A stretch of 64,000 nucleotides of DNA from Symbiodinium kawagutii (GCA_009767595.1 VSDK01012980.1:292373-356372), one strand, 5' to 3'; positions 21,060-32,487 are shown, counted from the first letter of the stretch. The notes: generated from the sequence alone by a model not told the origin. Numbers and translations: made by a program.

Positions 21060-22082
21060 TGTTTTTCGGCTGCGAGCGGTGAACCATTGGCTCAGGATGG
21101 TTGATGACCATGGTTAGCGATGCCTTGCAAACGCACCCCTGTAAATGCACCTATTGTCTATGCATGGTCAAGAACTACCAACAACTATGGTTGGCAAGCA
21201 AGGGAATTCTCTCAAAGTTCACAGTAACCATAGGATTTCATTTGAATTCATAACCACGCGGTGACACAGTAGTTATTCAAGAAAATGCCATCAAAAAAAG
21301 GAAAAACAAGATTGCTGCTTCATACTGCCAGGTGAACGAAACAGGCTAATAATGGTTGAAAATGGCTTAATGATAGTGATTACTGGAGGGAGAAGGGTCA
21401 AACATGGTCAAACTAATTCAACAATTATTCGGTGAGGCGGTTTTTCTGGAAGACGTGAAGACGAAGAGGCTGGCCGTTGACTTCGGTGATGACGTTCATC
21501 TACGCACTGGTGATGTGGATTCGATGGATGACGCAGAACCTTGGTGCTTCTTAAACTGGGTTTCTTCCTCTTCTTCCTCTTCTTCCTTTGGCGTGAGATT
21601 TTTAAATGCAAGCTCACTAGTGATGATTTGCTATCATTGGTTTACTGAAGAAGTGACCTATTAGGGCTGCCACCTCAGAGCAGGGACGGAGTTTGTCTTA
21701 ACTTCACTGGCCGACATGAAATGCTGGGTGCACTAATCAATTAATATCAAATCCGCCTGGGGCAATCATTGTGCGTCAACCAGTCTTAGCCACTAGTGGC
21801 CATCACTTTATTGGATTTTATTGTTTGTTTGATTGAGCACTTATGACCATCATGGGTCATTATTGGTATCATTAGCCAATATACGTTACATGTGGCATCA
21901 TGTGGTATGAGTTTTTTTGCATATGCAGCGATGTGGGCCGAGTGCGTCAGCCAAAGCAATGGAGGCCGCAAGTTTTTCCAACCTTGGCGTTTCGGAAGCT
22001 TCTTGGAACCGTGAATCAAGTGTATAAATCTGCTTTCAATTACTTAATATATTGTACAAACTATATTTATTTTTAATTACAG

Positions 22083-22113
<31 letters not shown>

Positions 22114-22880
22114 TGAGTGGTAGGGCAAACCCATAGTGATGCCCCAGCCAAAAAATATATGTATTACTTTGTTTTCCTCAGTATAGAGAGAGAGAGATGT
22201 ATATAGATATATCTGCACCTCAGGGATGGCGATGGAAAAAAGATATATACACATATATGTATATATATATATATATACAGTCTCTTGGCACAGCTAAACC
22301 GCTCCGCCTTGACACCGGTCTCACTCGATGAGACGGATGTGGGAGAGAGAGTGTGCATTTGCGTGTGTGGGCATTTCTCAAAATAGGGAACCCCCGAAAT
22401 GGATGGTTTACTACTAAAAATGGTCGATTAACCGGATGACTTGGGGCTAGCCCCGCGTTGAGAAACCATGATATATGTATATATGTGCACCTATGTGCAT
22501 ATATTTGGATTTATATTTTATGTGTGTGTGGTTTTAGTTTTAAACATTTATATATATGTATATATATATATAATATCGGTATAGTATGGTTTAGAGCTTC
22601 ACTCCGAAGCAATCAAACACAAACGTTATTAGGGGTCCTGTGATATGATGACAACTTCTATGATACGATGGCAACTTGTTTGATACGATGACAACTTCTT
22701 TGATACGATGACAACTTCCCTCACCCTTCTAAAACAAGGTGTTCATCTCTTAACCATGCTATACCCATGTTTATATATATATATATATGTATATATCAGA
22801 TATGCATCGTGAACTGTTGGTAGCCATCATGAACAAATGATTGAGCATAAGCACGAACTCTCCATGTTTCTGCCAGTGTG
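21060..22880. other. Intron-like DNA with TA and tetranucleotide repeats
   Basis: No secure exon. Degenerate TGGTTAATGA/ATCAACC-like motifs are scattered at 21180-21420. TA runs lie at 22082-22112, 22258-22277 and 22546-22573. A frame at 21929-22010 (SASAKAMEAASFSNLGVSEA) is exon-like but unassigned. Confidence 0.55.
22641..22720. repeat. 20-bp tandem repeat, four copies
   Basis: Units at 22641, 22661, 22681 and 22701 with consensus TGATACGATGACAACTTCTT. Few differences between copies. Confidence 0.95.
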
Positions 22881-22889
22881 TCACCGCGT

Positions 22890-22970
22890 TGCACCTTGGG
22901 AGCTGGCAAACCCTTTGGAAGCCCTGTGGCCCCAGTGGCCAAAAAAGTCATCTTAAAGCAATAGGGAAGA
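22890..22970 (+). CDS. Possible linker exon of EF-hand protein
   Basis: Frame reading VSPRCTLGAGKPFGSPVA then PVAKKVILK after TCTGCCAG. Basic/Pro-rich linker. TAG follows, so a donor inside is required. Confidence 0.35.
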
Positions 22971-23012
22971 AGCTATGCCCGGAGCAAGCTTCACACCGCT
23001 GCCAAGCCTCAG

Positions 23013-23172
23013 GAGTTGAAGCTTTCCTTCGATACTCTCGAGCTCCTTTTTCGGCAGCTGGGAGTTCCCATCACACCAAGTCACATGAAGCAGCTGAAGG
23101 CGCGTGCTGCCACAGAAGTTGATGTCCTTGATGCAAGTTCTATCTTGACACATCTCCGAAGATTGTCGCAAG
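23013..23172 (+). CDS. EF-hand-like exon (odd, degenerate)
   Basis: Acceptor AGCCTCAG, donor GTGCTA. Reads ELKLSFDTLELLFRQLGVP, then ITPSHMKQLKARAATEVDV, then LDASSILTHLRRLSQ. Two helix-loop-helix halves are visible; acidic loop ligands are mostly missing. Confidence 0.7.
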
Positions 23173-23266
23173 GTGCTAGCTGCTCACCCCATATCATGTG
23201 CTTAGCACCTGCTATTTTGAGGAGAAGGCTGTGTGGGGAACCCGTTTTCTTCATGCTTGCAGGGCA

Positions 23267-23442
23267 AGATGATCTTGGACCCTCAGAATGAGCTGCCTGT
23301 CCATGAGAGGGCTCATTTAGTTGATTGCAACGGATTCATTCGGCTCTTGGCATTTTTGTTGGACTCCAACTTTGCCGGTATCCGACAGACATCAGAGGAA
23401 ATCGCCACAGCACCTGCTGGATTTACCGGCGACTTCGAATAG
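23267..23442 (+). CDS. Last EF-hand-like exon; possible C-terminus
   Basis: Reads MILDPQNELPVHERAHLVDC, then NGFIRLLAFLLDSNFAGI, then RQTSEEIATAPAGFTGDFE and TAG at 23440-23442. DCNGFIRLLAFLL is an even-hand loop/exit helix. If the TAG is used, the EF-hand protein ends here. A GTATCC donor at 23382 would instead allow splicing onward toward the EXS exons. The phase with 23172 does not close cleanly. Confidence 0.6.
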
Positions 23443-23851
23443 CCAGGTAGAGGAAGGATTCGGTCCCGTTCCGACAATCATTTGCTGGATTTTTTGACTT
23501 TGCCGCTTTCAACTGGCTCCAAAAACCACCGGTTGGTGTGAGGAGTGATTGGATTTTCAGCGCCACCTGAATTCATCTAAGGCACTGACAGGTATGCAAT
23601 TTGACCAAAAACTGTGTGTTGAGATCGTTGAGCAATGTTGAGCAATTTGAGTGAAATCGTAAGTGAAAACTGCGCACGTTTGAATTGGATGCGACTCGTC
23701 AGTGGCTGCGACTTCACTTAAAGTGAGCCGTTCATCGGTTGCCGAAGCCGGATCTTAGAAGGGACGAGAAAGTCCAGCTGCATGGCGTTGCGCCAAAATC
23801 ATCAGCATCAGCAGTTGCACCTGATTGTTTTGTCGTCAAATGTTCCTGTAG

Positions 23852-23944
23852 GGTTTGCTTGTGCACATGCTCATTGAAGTCGGGTTTGTGCATCATGGAG
23901 GACATGGACTCAAGACTTGGGGTGTTGCACACTCCTGCGTCCAG
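23852..23944 (+). CDS. Possible exon, unknown
   Basis: Bounded by TGTTCCTGTAG and CCAG|GTACAAG (strong donor). Frame 1 reads GLLVHMLIEVGFVHHGGHGL. Frame 2 reads VCLCTCSLKSGLCIMEDMD. No family match. Confidence 0.35.
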
Positions 23945-24603
23945 GTACAAGCTGGCAGTCGTGCGATCTGTATCTCAGCAGAACTGGGCGAAGGATTAGG
24001 GAACCAGTGACATCCTGCAACTTTGAAGGCGCAGGGACTGTAGATTTTCCGAGCATGGGGTTTGGTGAAGGATGTCCCAAATTGATTCAATTGATCAATG
24101 TGTGATAGCAATTCATCACAGATACCTAGCAAGTCACAGGTTGCATGAGTGTTCTTTTTTATGGGCGACAGGCAGCCGTGCAGAACATTAACGCGTGGAT
24201 TAATGATGGTTAATGCACAAAGTGTCAAACCAAAAGAATTCATTACAGAGAACAGAATTCAACTCCCGCTGTTTGTTCTGCTGTGTGCATGCTCATCATG
24301 GCTGAGTACCGGCACCACATTCTTTACAGACCTGGTGCAATTAAATAGTCGCACTGCTCTATCGAATTCTATCGATAAGAGTACGAGGGGAAGATTCGGG
24401 AAGGGTCAATGACAGCTCGGGCAAACAAACTCTGGATAGAAATTTGAAGACTCTGCGAGTATAGCTCCGAAACTCAAGGGGCATACAGTTGTAGGGGGAC
24501 AGGAAGACCCTTTAATATGCCTACACAAGGCTCACAGTTGGCGGGCGCAAGGAAGGCCCATATGCAAACGCATGAGCTGTACATGTCTTCCATGCCACAT
24601 GAG

Positions 24604-24686
24604 GTACGAAGAACTGCCATGGCCCCTTTGTATCCGGTGGATTTTGCTGACAACATGGTTGGAGATGTGATGAGCCTCGGCCAACA
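24604..24686 (+). CDS. EXS-domain protein, exon with FAD motif
   Basis: Reads VRRTAMAPLYPVDFADNMVG then DVMSLGQ. EXS proteins carry a conserved segment APF-x-x-V-x-FADFWLADQL-x-SL, and the spacing here is identical (APLYPVDFADNMVGDVMSL). A GA donor (GATGAT) at 24687 leaves phase 2. The next exon at 24840 begins with the one base required. Confidence 0.7.
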
Positions 24687-24839
24687 GATGATGCTGACGC
24701 CCACGCACAGTGATTCACAGTGCCATTCCTTGACACCAACGTTGCACACCAATGGCCCTAGGGTGGACACTGCAGTCGTTTAACACAGGGAGGGCATAGA
24801 AAGCACTCCTCCAAGAGGTGTGATTTGAACCACCTTCAG

Positions 24840-24954
24840 GACCAGCATCGCGAAGCCGTTGGAGGACGTCCCAGCTGCTGTGTGTTACTTGCTCTCACAT
24901 CATCCTCAAGAGGAGGAGCTGGTCCAGAGGTTCATCAAGAGCTTTGGACGCCAA
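24840..24954 (+). CDS. EXS-domain protein exon
   Basis: After ACCTTCAG it reads TSIAKPLEDVPAAVCYLL then SHHPQEEELVQRFIKSFGRQ. In XPR1 the LADQL-x-SL motif is followed by a helix around DLEY-x-x-CFY. LEDVPAAVCYLL is in that place. Donor GTTCGT. A further possible exon at 25069-25190 (NKKLCFLCRHSAHDLIEP) is not aligned. Confidence 0.6.
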
Positions 24955-25594
24955 GTTCGTGCAGTTGAAATATGGGTTCGTCATGGTTTGTCCATTTCAA
25001 CGGTGGTACCTACGAAGCATACAACAATAATCATATATAGTCATTCTCAATAAGGCAATGTAAGGCATGAAGGCCAACTACCAGAGGAATTCTTCTGAGC
25101 TGAGCGCAGGGCTGACATTGAACAAGAAGTTGTGTTTCCTATGCCGCCACTCTGCACATGACCTGATTGAGCCAAGGAATGGAGACAGCTGCAGTCACAT
25201 GGCTCAGCTCCCGTTGCCATGCTGGTCATGTTGTTCTGTCATCATGGTCGACTGTGAGTACTCACTTGGATCAACTTGGGGATACTGGTACTTGAGATCT
25301 TGAGATCTATGTTTGCCAACATTCCTATGCCTGTCTCCTCCCTGGAAATGGCATAAGTGAGACTGAAGCGAGGGACTGCACAGAGCAGGAAGTACAGAGA
25401 TTGAGTTCTGCTGATTTTGCCATTGAGGCGACACCACACACAGCAGCTTGGTTGAGTTTCAGCCGACTTCGTGCATCTCCGTGCATAGGTTTTATGCATG
25501 TTTTGTGCCCAAGTTACCAGCCCAGACCCTTGTGTTGCGGTGTTGCCACACAAGGATTTTGCTATGACATGCTGTGACTATGTGCAATCTTCAG

Positions 25595-25691
25595 GTTTTG
25601 TAGTTCCTTTGCTCGCTGGGTTGCCCTTCTTTTTCCGTGCGGGCCAATGCATTCGGCGCTACATTGACACAAAAGAACAGAGGCACTTGTG
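25595..25691 (+). CDS. EXS-domain protein, exon with RRYIDTK motif
   Basis: After ATCTTCAG it reads FVVPLLAGLPFFFRAGQCI then RRYIDTKEQRHLW. The EXS signature (R-F-x-Q-C-L-RRY-x-D-T-K) is unmistakable. A GC donor (GCAGCT) at 25692 leaves phase 2 and joins 26576 to give RHLWNLGKYLCSLLVV, equal in layout to HLVNAGKYSTTFFMV of XPR1. Confidence 0.85.
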
Positions 25692-26575
25692 GCAGCTTGG
25701 CAAGTTTTCAGAGAAACGGCTGTGGGGTGCTATGGGTCAATATTGACCAACAGCAGTAGTTGGAAGACAATCATCAATGATGGCTCGCTAGGGATACAGG
25801 ATTTTGACCCGTAGCCAAATGTTCAACAAGATTCTGATTGCATCTAAATGTAATTAATGAGTGACAGTTGCAATGGCACTGTCAAGGATCCAATCAAACA
25901 GTTTAAAACAGTTTATGATGTTGTGATATGTTGTGATCTTTGATTGTGCATGAGGGAGTTGCACGCCCCAGTTAGTTTCTTCCAAGACCACACTTTCAGC
26001 ACTCAAAGTGAACTCTTCAGAGGCGCTGTTTGTTTGGAGTCCAGCTTTTGGACCACTTGATTTACCACATTGAAGGCGGATTGCTATCACTGCAGCATAT
26101 TCCATTGTCTCATGAATTTGCGCAACGTCGCCTACTTTGTGGCACCCCACTTTCTTTGCAATGGCCATTTTGCGCAAAGATGTAGCAAAAAAATGCAAAA
26201 AGCATGTGTGCTTCACATGCTGCCTGGACAGGAGGGCTTCGAAGTTTGATTCGGACTGGATTTGGATGATGAATGCACTATAGAATTGACCAGCTCCCAT
26301 TTGCCCCATTTTCCCTACGGTCCTCGTAACAAGCAGAATCCCAAGACAATTTGTTGTTTGATTCTTCAAATGTGAAGTAGGGTCCTAAATATCATGCGCG
26401 TGGGCTGTCAACCGTGACCGACCAAAGCACACATGTCTCGACAAGATGGTGAGAAAAAGATAGAAAAAGTTATTTATATTATGGCATCCTTTCTTCCAAT
26501 GATTGTCGAACAGAACACAGAAAGAATCGCTGGACTACCCAACAGTTCTCAAGTTGAGGAGTTCTCAGATCTCAG

Positions 26576-26627
26576 GAATTTGGGCAAGTACCTTTGCAGC
26601 CTTCTGGTGGTGGTGGTCTCGCGCTGT
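26576..26627 (+). CDS. EXS-domain protein, exon with NLGKY motif
   Basis: After GATCTCAG it reads NLGKYLCSLLVVVVSRC. Matches the (N)AGKY plus hydrophobic helix that follows RRYxDTK in EXS proteins. The 3' end is approximate (a GA donor near 26628 is possible). Confidence 0.7.
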
Positions 26628-27362
26628 GACAATACCACCCTATTGGTTTCAGTTCCCTGTATGAAGCCGCTGGGGAGATCGGAGACTCTTGTGGCAACTT
26701 AGGGCGCATGGTAGCCCTCCCAGTTGGGAAATCATGCGTTTGCTCCGTAGTCGCAGAAAAATACATGCTCATTTGTCGATTACTTGTTTGTTCCCGGAAA
26801 TCATAGAAAATTGTTTTGTTAATTTTGCACACGCATGCCACATGCATGTGCGCACTGATCAAAACCTATTTCTGTAAGGTTCGCACATTTTTGGAGTCAC
26901 ATAAGCACAGAAGACCTTGGTGTTCTCTCCACTGCCCCACTTTGCTGTGTGGGTTTATTGCCTTATTCCGTAGATAAGCTTCACAGGGACAAAATCCCCT
27001 TTTCATGGCATTCACTTGTTTTGAGATTGAAAAAAGAATGGCATACAGAGCATGGGGTAAACGGAGATCTATTTCCTGCTGGCCGACCTGCCATTTGCCA
27101 TCTACTCAGAACCAACTATGTGCGCGCACATGGACTACGCATCAGCAATGCCCAGGGGTCATTAGGTTTTGGTTACACATTACACTGCTACATGTTTGAA
27201 CGTTCGACCTTCTCGATTTGACAGCAGTCATTTCACCCAGTGAAAGTAGCTACTTACAATCTCGCACAGGGGCATAGCACAATTGTAAGTTGATCGCTGA
27301 CCGTATCATAGGACCTTGAGAGTGACATCCTGCTTGACGTGGCTTGACCATGCACCTGGCAG

Positions 27363-27480
27363 GTGTCAACCATTGCAACGCTTTACGCATTCCTATGGGA
27401 TGTTCCTTGGTGACTGGCGCCTATGCGATGCAGTTCCTGTGCTCAGTGTGGCCTGTGCGGCGGCACTGAGACGCTCCAAG
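27363..27480 (+). CDS. EXS-domain protein, exon with WDxxxDW motif, 1-base frameshift
   Basis: After CCTGGCAG it reads VSTIATLYAFLWDV in one frame and then LGDWRLCDAVPVLS in the next. Together WDV-LGDWRL fits the EXS consensus WDxxxDWxL exactly, but one extra base (C or T around 27405-27409) separates the halves; unshifted, the frame stops at TGA. This may be a sequencing error, a polymorphism or pseudogene damage. Confidence 0.7.
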
Positions 27481-27540
27481 CATGGCCTGGTTCTAATCAC
27501 GAAAGCGGGTTCGCGTCAGCTGAAGTTGTTCCCACTTTAG

Positions 27541-28700
27541 TAATTGGCAGGGACAGGACCTCCAAAAATCCATAAAAATCCCAAATAATTGAATAATTCA
27601 ATTGTTGGGGGGCGGCCCCTCCCTAGGCTCAATCCGCCCCGGGGTCGTTTTTGTTTCGCTACAGTTTCCACTTGTTGCCCTTTTCTTCAACAAACATGAG
27701 TGCATGCTTTATCGTTGTTTGTTCTTCCGGTCAGCTGACATGCTAGCTCTACCCCTGGCCTCAACTGTTGCCATGTAGCAAGAAAGGTTAAGGGAAGGTT
27801 AAGGTCTGACAAAAAGGTGTGGAAGTGACCATGGATATCTGTGGATCATGAAAGATTCGCAACTCTACTCATTGCTGTTTTGTCATGTGACATGCAGTTT
27901 TTGATTGACAGGGGTTTTGCCGTCAGGTTGGACTGGACTGGGGGCTGAGCGTCAGAGAGCCGCAGACTCAGAGCCTGTTAAAGGATGTTGAAAATTGTTT
28001 TTGCGTGTGAGCCATCATCAAACTTGGTGATTCTGTCAGGGGTTGGTTGTCATCTAACTAGTCAACAGCAATCAAAATAGGTTACCGTATGCTGCTATTT
28101 TGCAACTGTGGGAGGTCATCGATCCATGAATAGGCTAGATTGTGTTCTAGTTACTTGTACGGTTATCAATGCTGAGCAACCAACCCCTTGGAAGGCCCAG
28201 GAAAAAGAAAAAACAATCCCTAAAGCCCTAGGATAGGTTTATCAATGTGGATCTTACATTCATATGTTTTACTCTTTGGAAATCCAATCTTGGCTCCTCC
28301 AAACAAATGAATGTTGGCGCCTGCACGCCCCTGGGCCATACAGGCTACTTACAGTTCTTTATGACAGCGTATGATTTGGGGGCAAGACCTCGCCGATGGC
28401 AGACCGACTTCGTCAAAGTCACGGATTGTTTCAATTGCCTTCTTAATTGGCGCATGGGATGGGCTATGATGGGCTTGAGGATTCAGTGAAATTGAATGCT
28501 TGTGTGGAACAGTTTTGTGGAGAGCACAGCTACTTTGCACATGGATAATTACTGCTGGCAATCAGGTTCACAATCCTTGCTACGCTGCCCCCTGCGTAGC
28601 AAGGTTGATACCCTTCAATTTCGCTCAAGCACGAAGCCAGACCGACGGTGCAGAAGTTCCTAAGCTCCTTGGAGCAAATGGCATTGTCACGGAAACAGAT
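27541..28700. other. No secure exon
   Basis: Intron-like. A frame after TACTTACAG at 28353 (FFMTAYDLGARPRRWQTDF) may be an exon but was not aligned to EXS. Confidence 0.4.
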
Positions 28701-28737
28701 TCGTAGATACTGGCAGAGAGAAATGTTTTGTACATGG

Positions 28738-28789
28738 GTCTATTTGTCTATTTGTCTATCTATCTATCTCTCCATCTATCTATCTCTCC

Positions 28790-28824
<35 letters not shown>

Positions 28825-28846
28825 GATCTATCCATCTATCTATCTG

Positions 28847-28880
<34 letters not shown>

Positions 28881-28915
28881 GATCTATCCATCTATCTATC
28901 TATCTATCGGTCTGG

Positions 28916-28953
<38 letters not shown>

Positions 28954-28966
28954 GGTCTGGTCTACC
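28738..28966. repeat. (TATC)n tetranucleotide array
   Basis: CTATCTATC units with TCGATC, TCCATC and TCGGTCTGG interruptions; about 230 bp. The interruption block ATCGGTCTGGTCTA occurs twice, indicating an internal duplication. Confidence 0.97.
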
Positions 28967-29052
28967 TCTGCAAGTCGAGCTTGAGTCGCATTTCGGTCGA
29001 AGTTCAAACCTAGATACACTATGGGATATGTTTTAGATTTCTTCAGATTTGT

Positions 29053-29190
29053 CAGCGAGCTGTCATCACGAGCGGCGCCGAAGGCTTTCGCAAAGCCCTG
29101 CATCTCCACAGAGACATTTTCCACGAAAGGCGCTGGCTCCGTGAAAGCAACGCAACACACTTGTCAAAGGCTGCTGGAAGTTTGACTCTG
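29053..29190 (+). CDS. Possible exon, unknown
   Basis: After TTTCTTCAG two frames are open. One reads ICQRAVITSGAEGFRKALHL then HRDIFHERRWLRESNATHLS. GC content is higher than in the flanks. It may code the EXS stretch between WDxxxDW and the last helix, but the alignment is not convincing. Confidence 0.35.
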
Positions 29191-30140
29191 CAGCCCAACC
29201 AGGGTCACAAACCAATCGCGCACCGCATTGAATGACAGCACTTTTGCCATTGCAGGTCTACTGGCTTTGCAGTTTGGTGGATTTGGTTGCGCGGTCTACT
29301 TGGGCAGCTTGACCAGTGAAACAAGATCTTGAAAGAAACAAAATAGAGGGAAGGAGAGAGATGGATGGCTGGGTGCTGTTGGTTGTTTGCCGCCTGATGG
29401 AAGGTTTTGCCCTCAAAAGCCATTGTTCCCATGCTCCAATCCATCACATCAGATCTTGGCAACGACAGAGTAGCAAATCGAAAGGATTTTGGAACGCTGA
29501 AGCCGTGTTTCTTCAGCTTCGCAAAAAAGAATTGGAGAAATGAACTGAAATCTTAGCATCAAGCTGCGAGCCACATGAATTCATGAGGGGGTAGCGCAGT
29601 CTCAAAACAAGTCTCATGGCATGTTGGTTTCTTTGAAGCGTCAGCTTGTCATTGCTCAGCCAGATTTGAATAGATTTGAGGTCTTCACTTTGATGCCCAC
29701 CAGTGTGGTGACAGGCAACTCGACTATGCTAAACCCATCGGGACAGGCAAAAGTGAGCTCAGATTGGGCCAGATTGGGGTGAATCCATTCTTGGTCACTT
29801 CAGACCGGGACATTCAGATCCCTTTTAGATCCTTGATTTGTGGAGACTCTTACAGACCGTTGTCTTTCAGAGTTGGCGTTGCAAAACCATCTTAGACTGT
29901 GGGAGCGAAACAGGTTGCACCCGATCCTTGCGGAAATCTGATGGATTGATTGCTTGAGCTGTCTGGGACCAGTTGGCCCCTGTTTGTCATGTAACATGCG
30001 GAGGGCGTACCAGCCAACCACACGAGGAACAGGGATCAAATTAGTTGCAACTCTGGAGCCAGAGGGGAACAAAGTACAGTTTCAGCCGGGCCAGCCGTGA
30101 CATACATCAATTCCAGACCATTTCCTTTTTTGTTGAGAAG

Positions 30141-30252
30141 CTGTGTCAGCACCTTCCCGCTGGCCAAGGAAACATTGTGCTGCGAGTCATATTGGTCTCT
30201 GTGATGTCATCTGTGGAAATTATGCGGCGAAGCATGTGGGCAGTGCTACGTG
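30141..30252 (+). CDS. EXS-domain protein, last membrane helix exon
   Basis: Reads LCQHLPAGQGNIVLRVILVS then VMSSVEIMRRSMWAVLR. In XPR1/PHO1 the corresponding part is a helix followed by LE-V-x-RR-x-x-W-N-x-x-R. SVEIMRRSMWAVLR keeps E, RR, W and R. GTTTGT donor, phase 1. Confidence 0.72.
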
Positions 30253-30428
30253 GTTTGTCCGCAAAACGATTGGAGATTCAGGCTACGTTTGAATTATCAT
30301 ATTCCGCAAAACATTTGAATACATTTCAAATGTATTCAAATGTTTCCTTTTTGGTGGCAATATCTCGTTCAGAATGGGGGAGATAATTGTTAAGAATAGA
30401 AAATGGATCACGTAGCCAGACAGCAAAG

Positions 30429-30520
30429 CCGACCATTGCAACGGTTATGTACTCAGGCATCGAGTACGAGCAGTTGACGAATGCATCTCGATGGCAGCTG
30501 ATGGAATGTTGGAAGCCTGC
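30429..30520 (+). CDS. EXS-domain protein, possible C-terminal exon
   Basis: Starting after CAGCAAAG in the phase required by 30252 it reads ADHCNGYVLRHRVRAVDECI then SMAADGMLEAC and a TGA at 30525-30527. ADHCN...R...V is reminiscent of the EN-EH-x-NN...R-x-V segment closing EXS. Another frame (KPTIATVMYSGIEYEQLTN) is open too. Confidence 0.45.
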
Positions 30521-30529
30521 AGCTGAATG

Positions 30530-32150
30530 ATGCTGAATGGGCTCCAGCTCCGCAAGTCGAACAAGCTAAGCCCGTGCAGTCCTGGGAACTAGATGGAACT
30601 AGTGTCTATTTGAGAGGCATCCATCAGGTGCATCAAGAAAGTGGTTGTATCCCAAACCTTGACGTGCAGTAGCCTGAGATGATATGCACCTTCCCTTCTG
30701 GCTGGTTTTGGCCTTTGCAATTCACAACCTCGGTCTTGTGCAAACATCATAGGCCAACAAGGCCACTGTTTCAATGACCTGCTCCATTGACTTGCATGTG
30801 AGGCAAGTGGTTTCCGTGCGTTGCTTTGGGTTGCTTGGCTGACATGGTGAAGTGGTTCCCTTTGTTTTTGTTGCTCAGCATTTTCGCTTCACCCAAGCAT
30901 GAACAGCATAGACACACTGACATGGTGCATTGTCACGACCTCACATGGTACGTCGTCATGCTACGAGTCATTAAGTGCTGGGGAAGACTCGTTTCTGTGA
31001 CCCCAGGTTCCTTCCAAGCTTAACACAGCCCCACCGGAGCGGAGCCTTGCAGAAAAATGGTGCAAAGAAAGGGCTAATTTGGACCCTCACAGCACTTGCT
31101 GCGCCGATTCAACCAGAATTCAATATGTTTCAGTACTGTCCCTGATATCTTTCAAGTTTTTTCCCCAAAATGTGCTGCTGTTTGTCCCTGAACCTTGCAA
31201 AGAACAGAGAGAGAAAGAGATAGAGACTCTGCAGCTTTGACGGGCCGATCGAAAGGGGCGGAGTGAAACTTCATGAATGGAAGACCCACAGTTACGCACG
31301 ATCCACGGTAACAGGAATGGAATCCTCAAACAATTACGATGAATGTTATGGCAATAGCTTATCGTGAATGTGAGGGTGGTTCATTGCTAAAGTTGTGGCA
31401 GAGTACCTGCGACTTGACGTTCTGTGAGGCGACCATCAAAAGACGGTTGCTTGGATGCCATCACGGCGTATCCGCATGTGTGTTGGACCTGCTTCGTAAT
31501 CCACAGTTGTTCATACTAAGCCAGTCACAGCCTGCTAATGATGGCCCAAGCCGGCCCAACGGAGCTTTGCGTGAGCCAGGCAGAGCTGTTTTCCTGCGAA
31601 GGAAGTGGATTTGCATAGCCAACGGACCCCAAAATCTCGTCCTGATCTCATGTCTTTGGGCATTTTTTCCGGGTCATGTACCACTAGTGACTACTAGTGA
31701 CATGGGGTATTGATCAACATGCCCAGGAGGTCGGGCGACCACGCAAAGCTTTGAGATTTGCGCACCGCGGACAATGAGCCGTTGGGGGCAAGCTTTTCCC
31801 AGGAGTTACCCCAGCATGTCCCAGCATCAAGGAACATTTTGGAGAGGTTGGTATGGGTTGGCATGAGTTGGTTCTTCAGGTTTTGCGTAAGTCTTGCAAA
31901 GATTCCATGTACGAATTCCTTCATGGAGGCCCCCCTGACGTCCTGAGAAGGGTCAGGTTCCGTTCCTGGAGTTTCAGTTTGGAGATGTTATCTTGGGAAG
32001 GTCACCTGCAATGCTGCCCCCACTTGCCCCGCTGTCCGAAAAACGGGTGCTGGCTTTCGTTCTACCCTTCCGTACTTTGACCGTAGCAACTATAAGGGCC
32101 CATCTATATATAGTTTGCTGCTTACATCTCTATCAATGTGTTTGTCGGCC
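30530..32150. other. No gene recognised
   Basis: Only shadow-type ORFs. The 3' end of the EXS gene and the 5' end of the next gene probably fall here. Confidence 0.4.
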
Positions 32151-32184
32151 TTTTAATCTATATATTTTTATTTATCTGTTTATT

Positions 32185-32217
<33 letters not shown>

Positions 32218-32296
32218 ATCTATCTATCTATCTATCTTGTCTTTTCTATTCTATTCTATTCTATTCTATTCTATCTAATCTATCTGTCTGCCTATC
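32150..32296. repeat. (TATC)/(TTTC)/(CTATT) mixed microsatellite
   Basis: TATC units, then TTTC, then TATC, then CTATT pentanucleotides at 32243-32275. Confidence 0.95.
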
Positions 32297-32351
32297 TGAA
32301 ACTAGACCACCTTAACGTTATCTATCTGCTTGCGTGTGTGTCTCTACTCAG

Positions 32352-32487
32352 ATTGTCAGATTGCTGACAGACTGGAGCCCTGAGGTGACTCGCATCGACA
32401 ACCTCTACTTTCCTGACGAACAATTTCACCTCGCGTTAGTACCCTGTGCAGCTGGACCAGCGAAGCTCAGCCTGGCCGAACGAAGGT
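32352..32487 (+). CDS. Exon of unrecognised protein
   Basis: Acceptor CTACTCAG, GTATGC donor. The only open frame reads IVRLLTDWSPEVTRIDNLYF, then PDEQFHLALVPCAAGPAK, then LSLAER. Well-formed coding composition; no family recognised. Confidence 0.65.
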
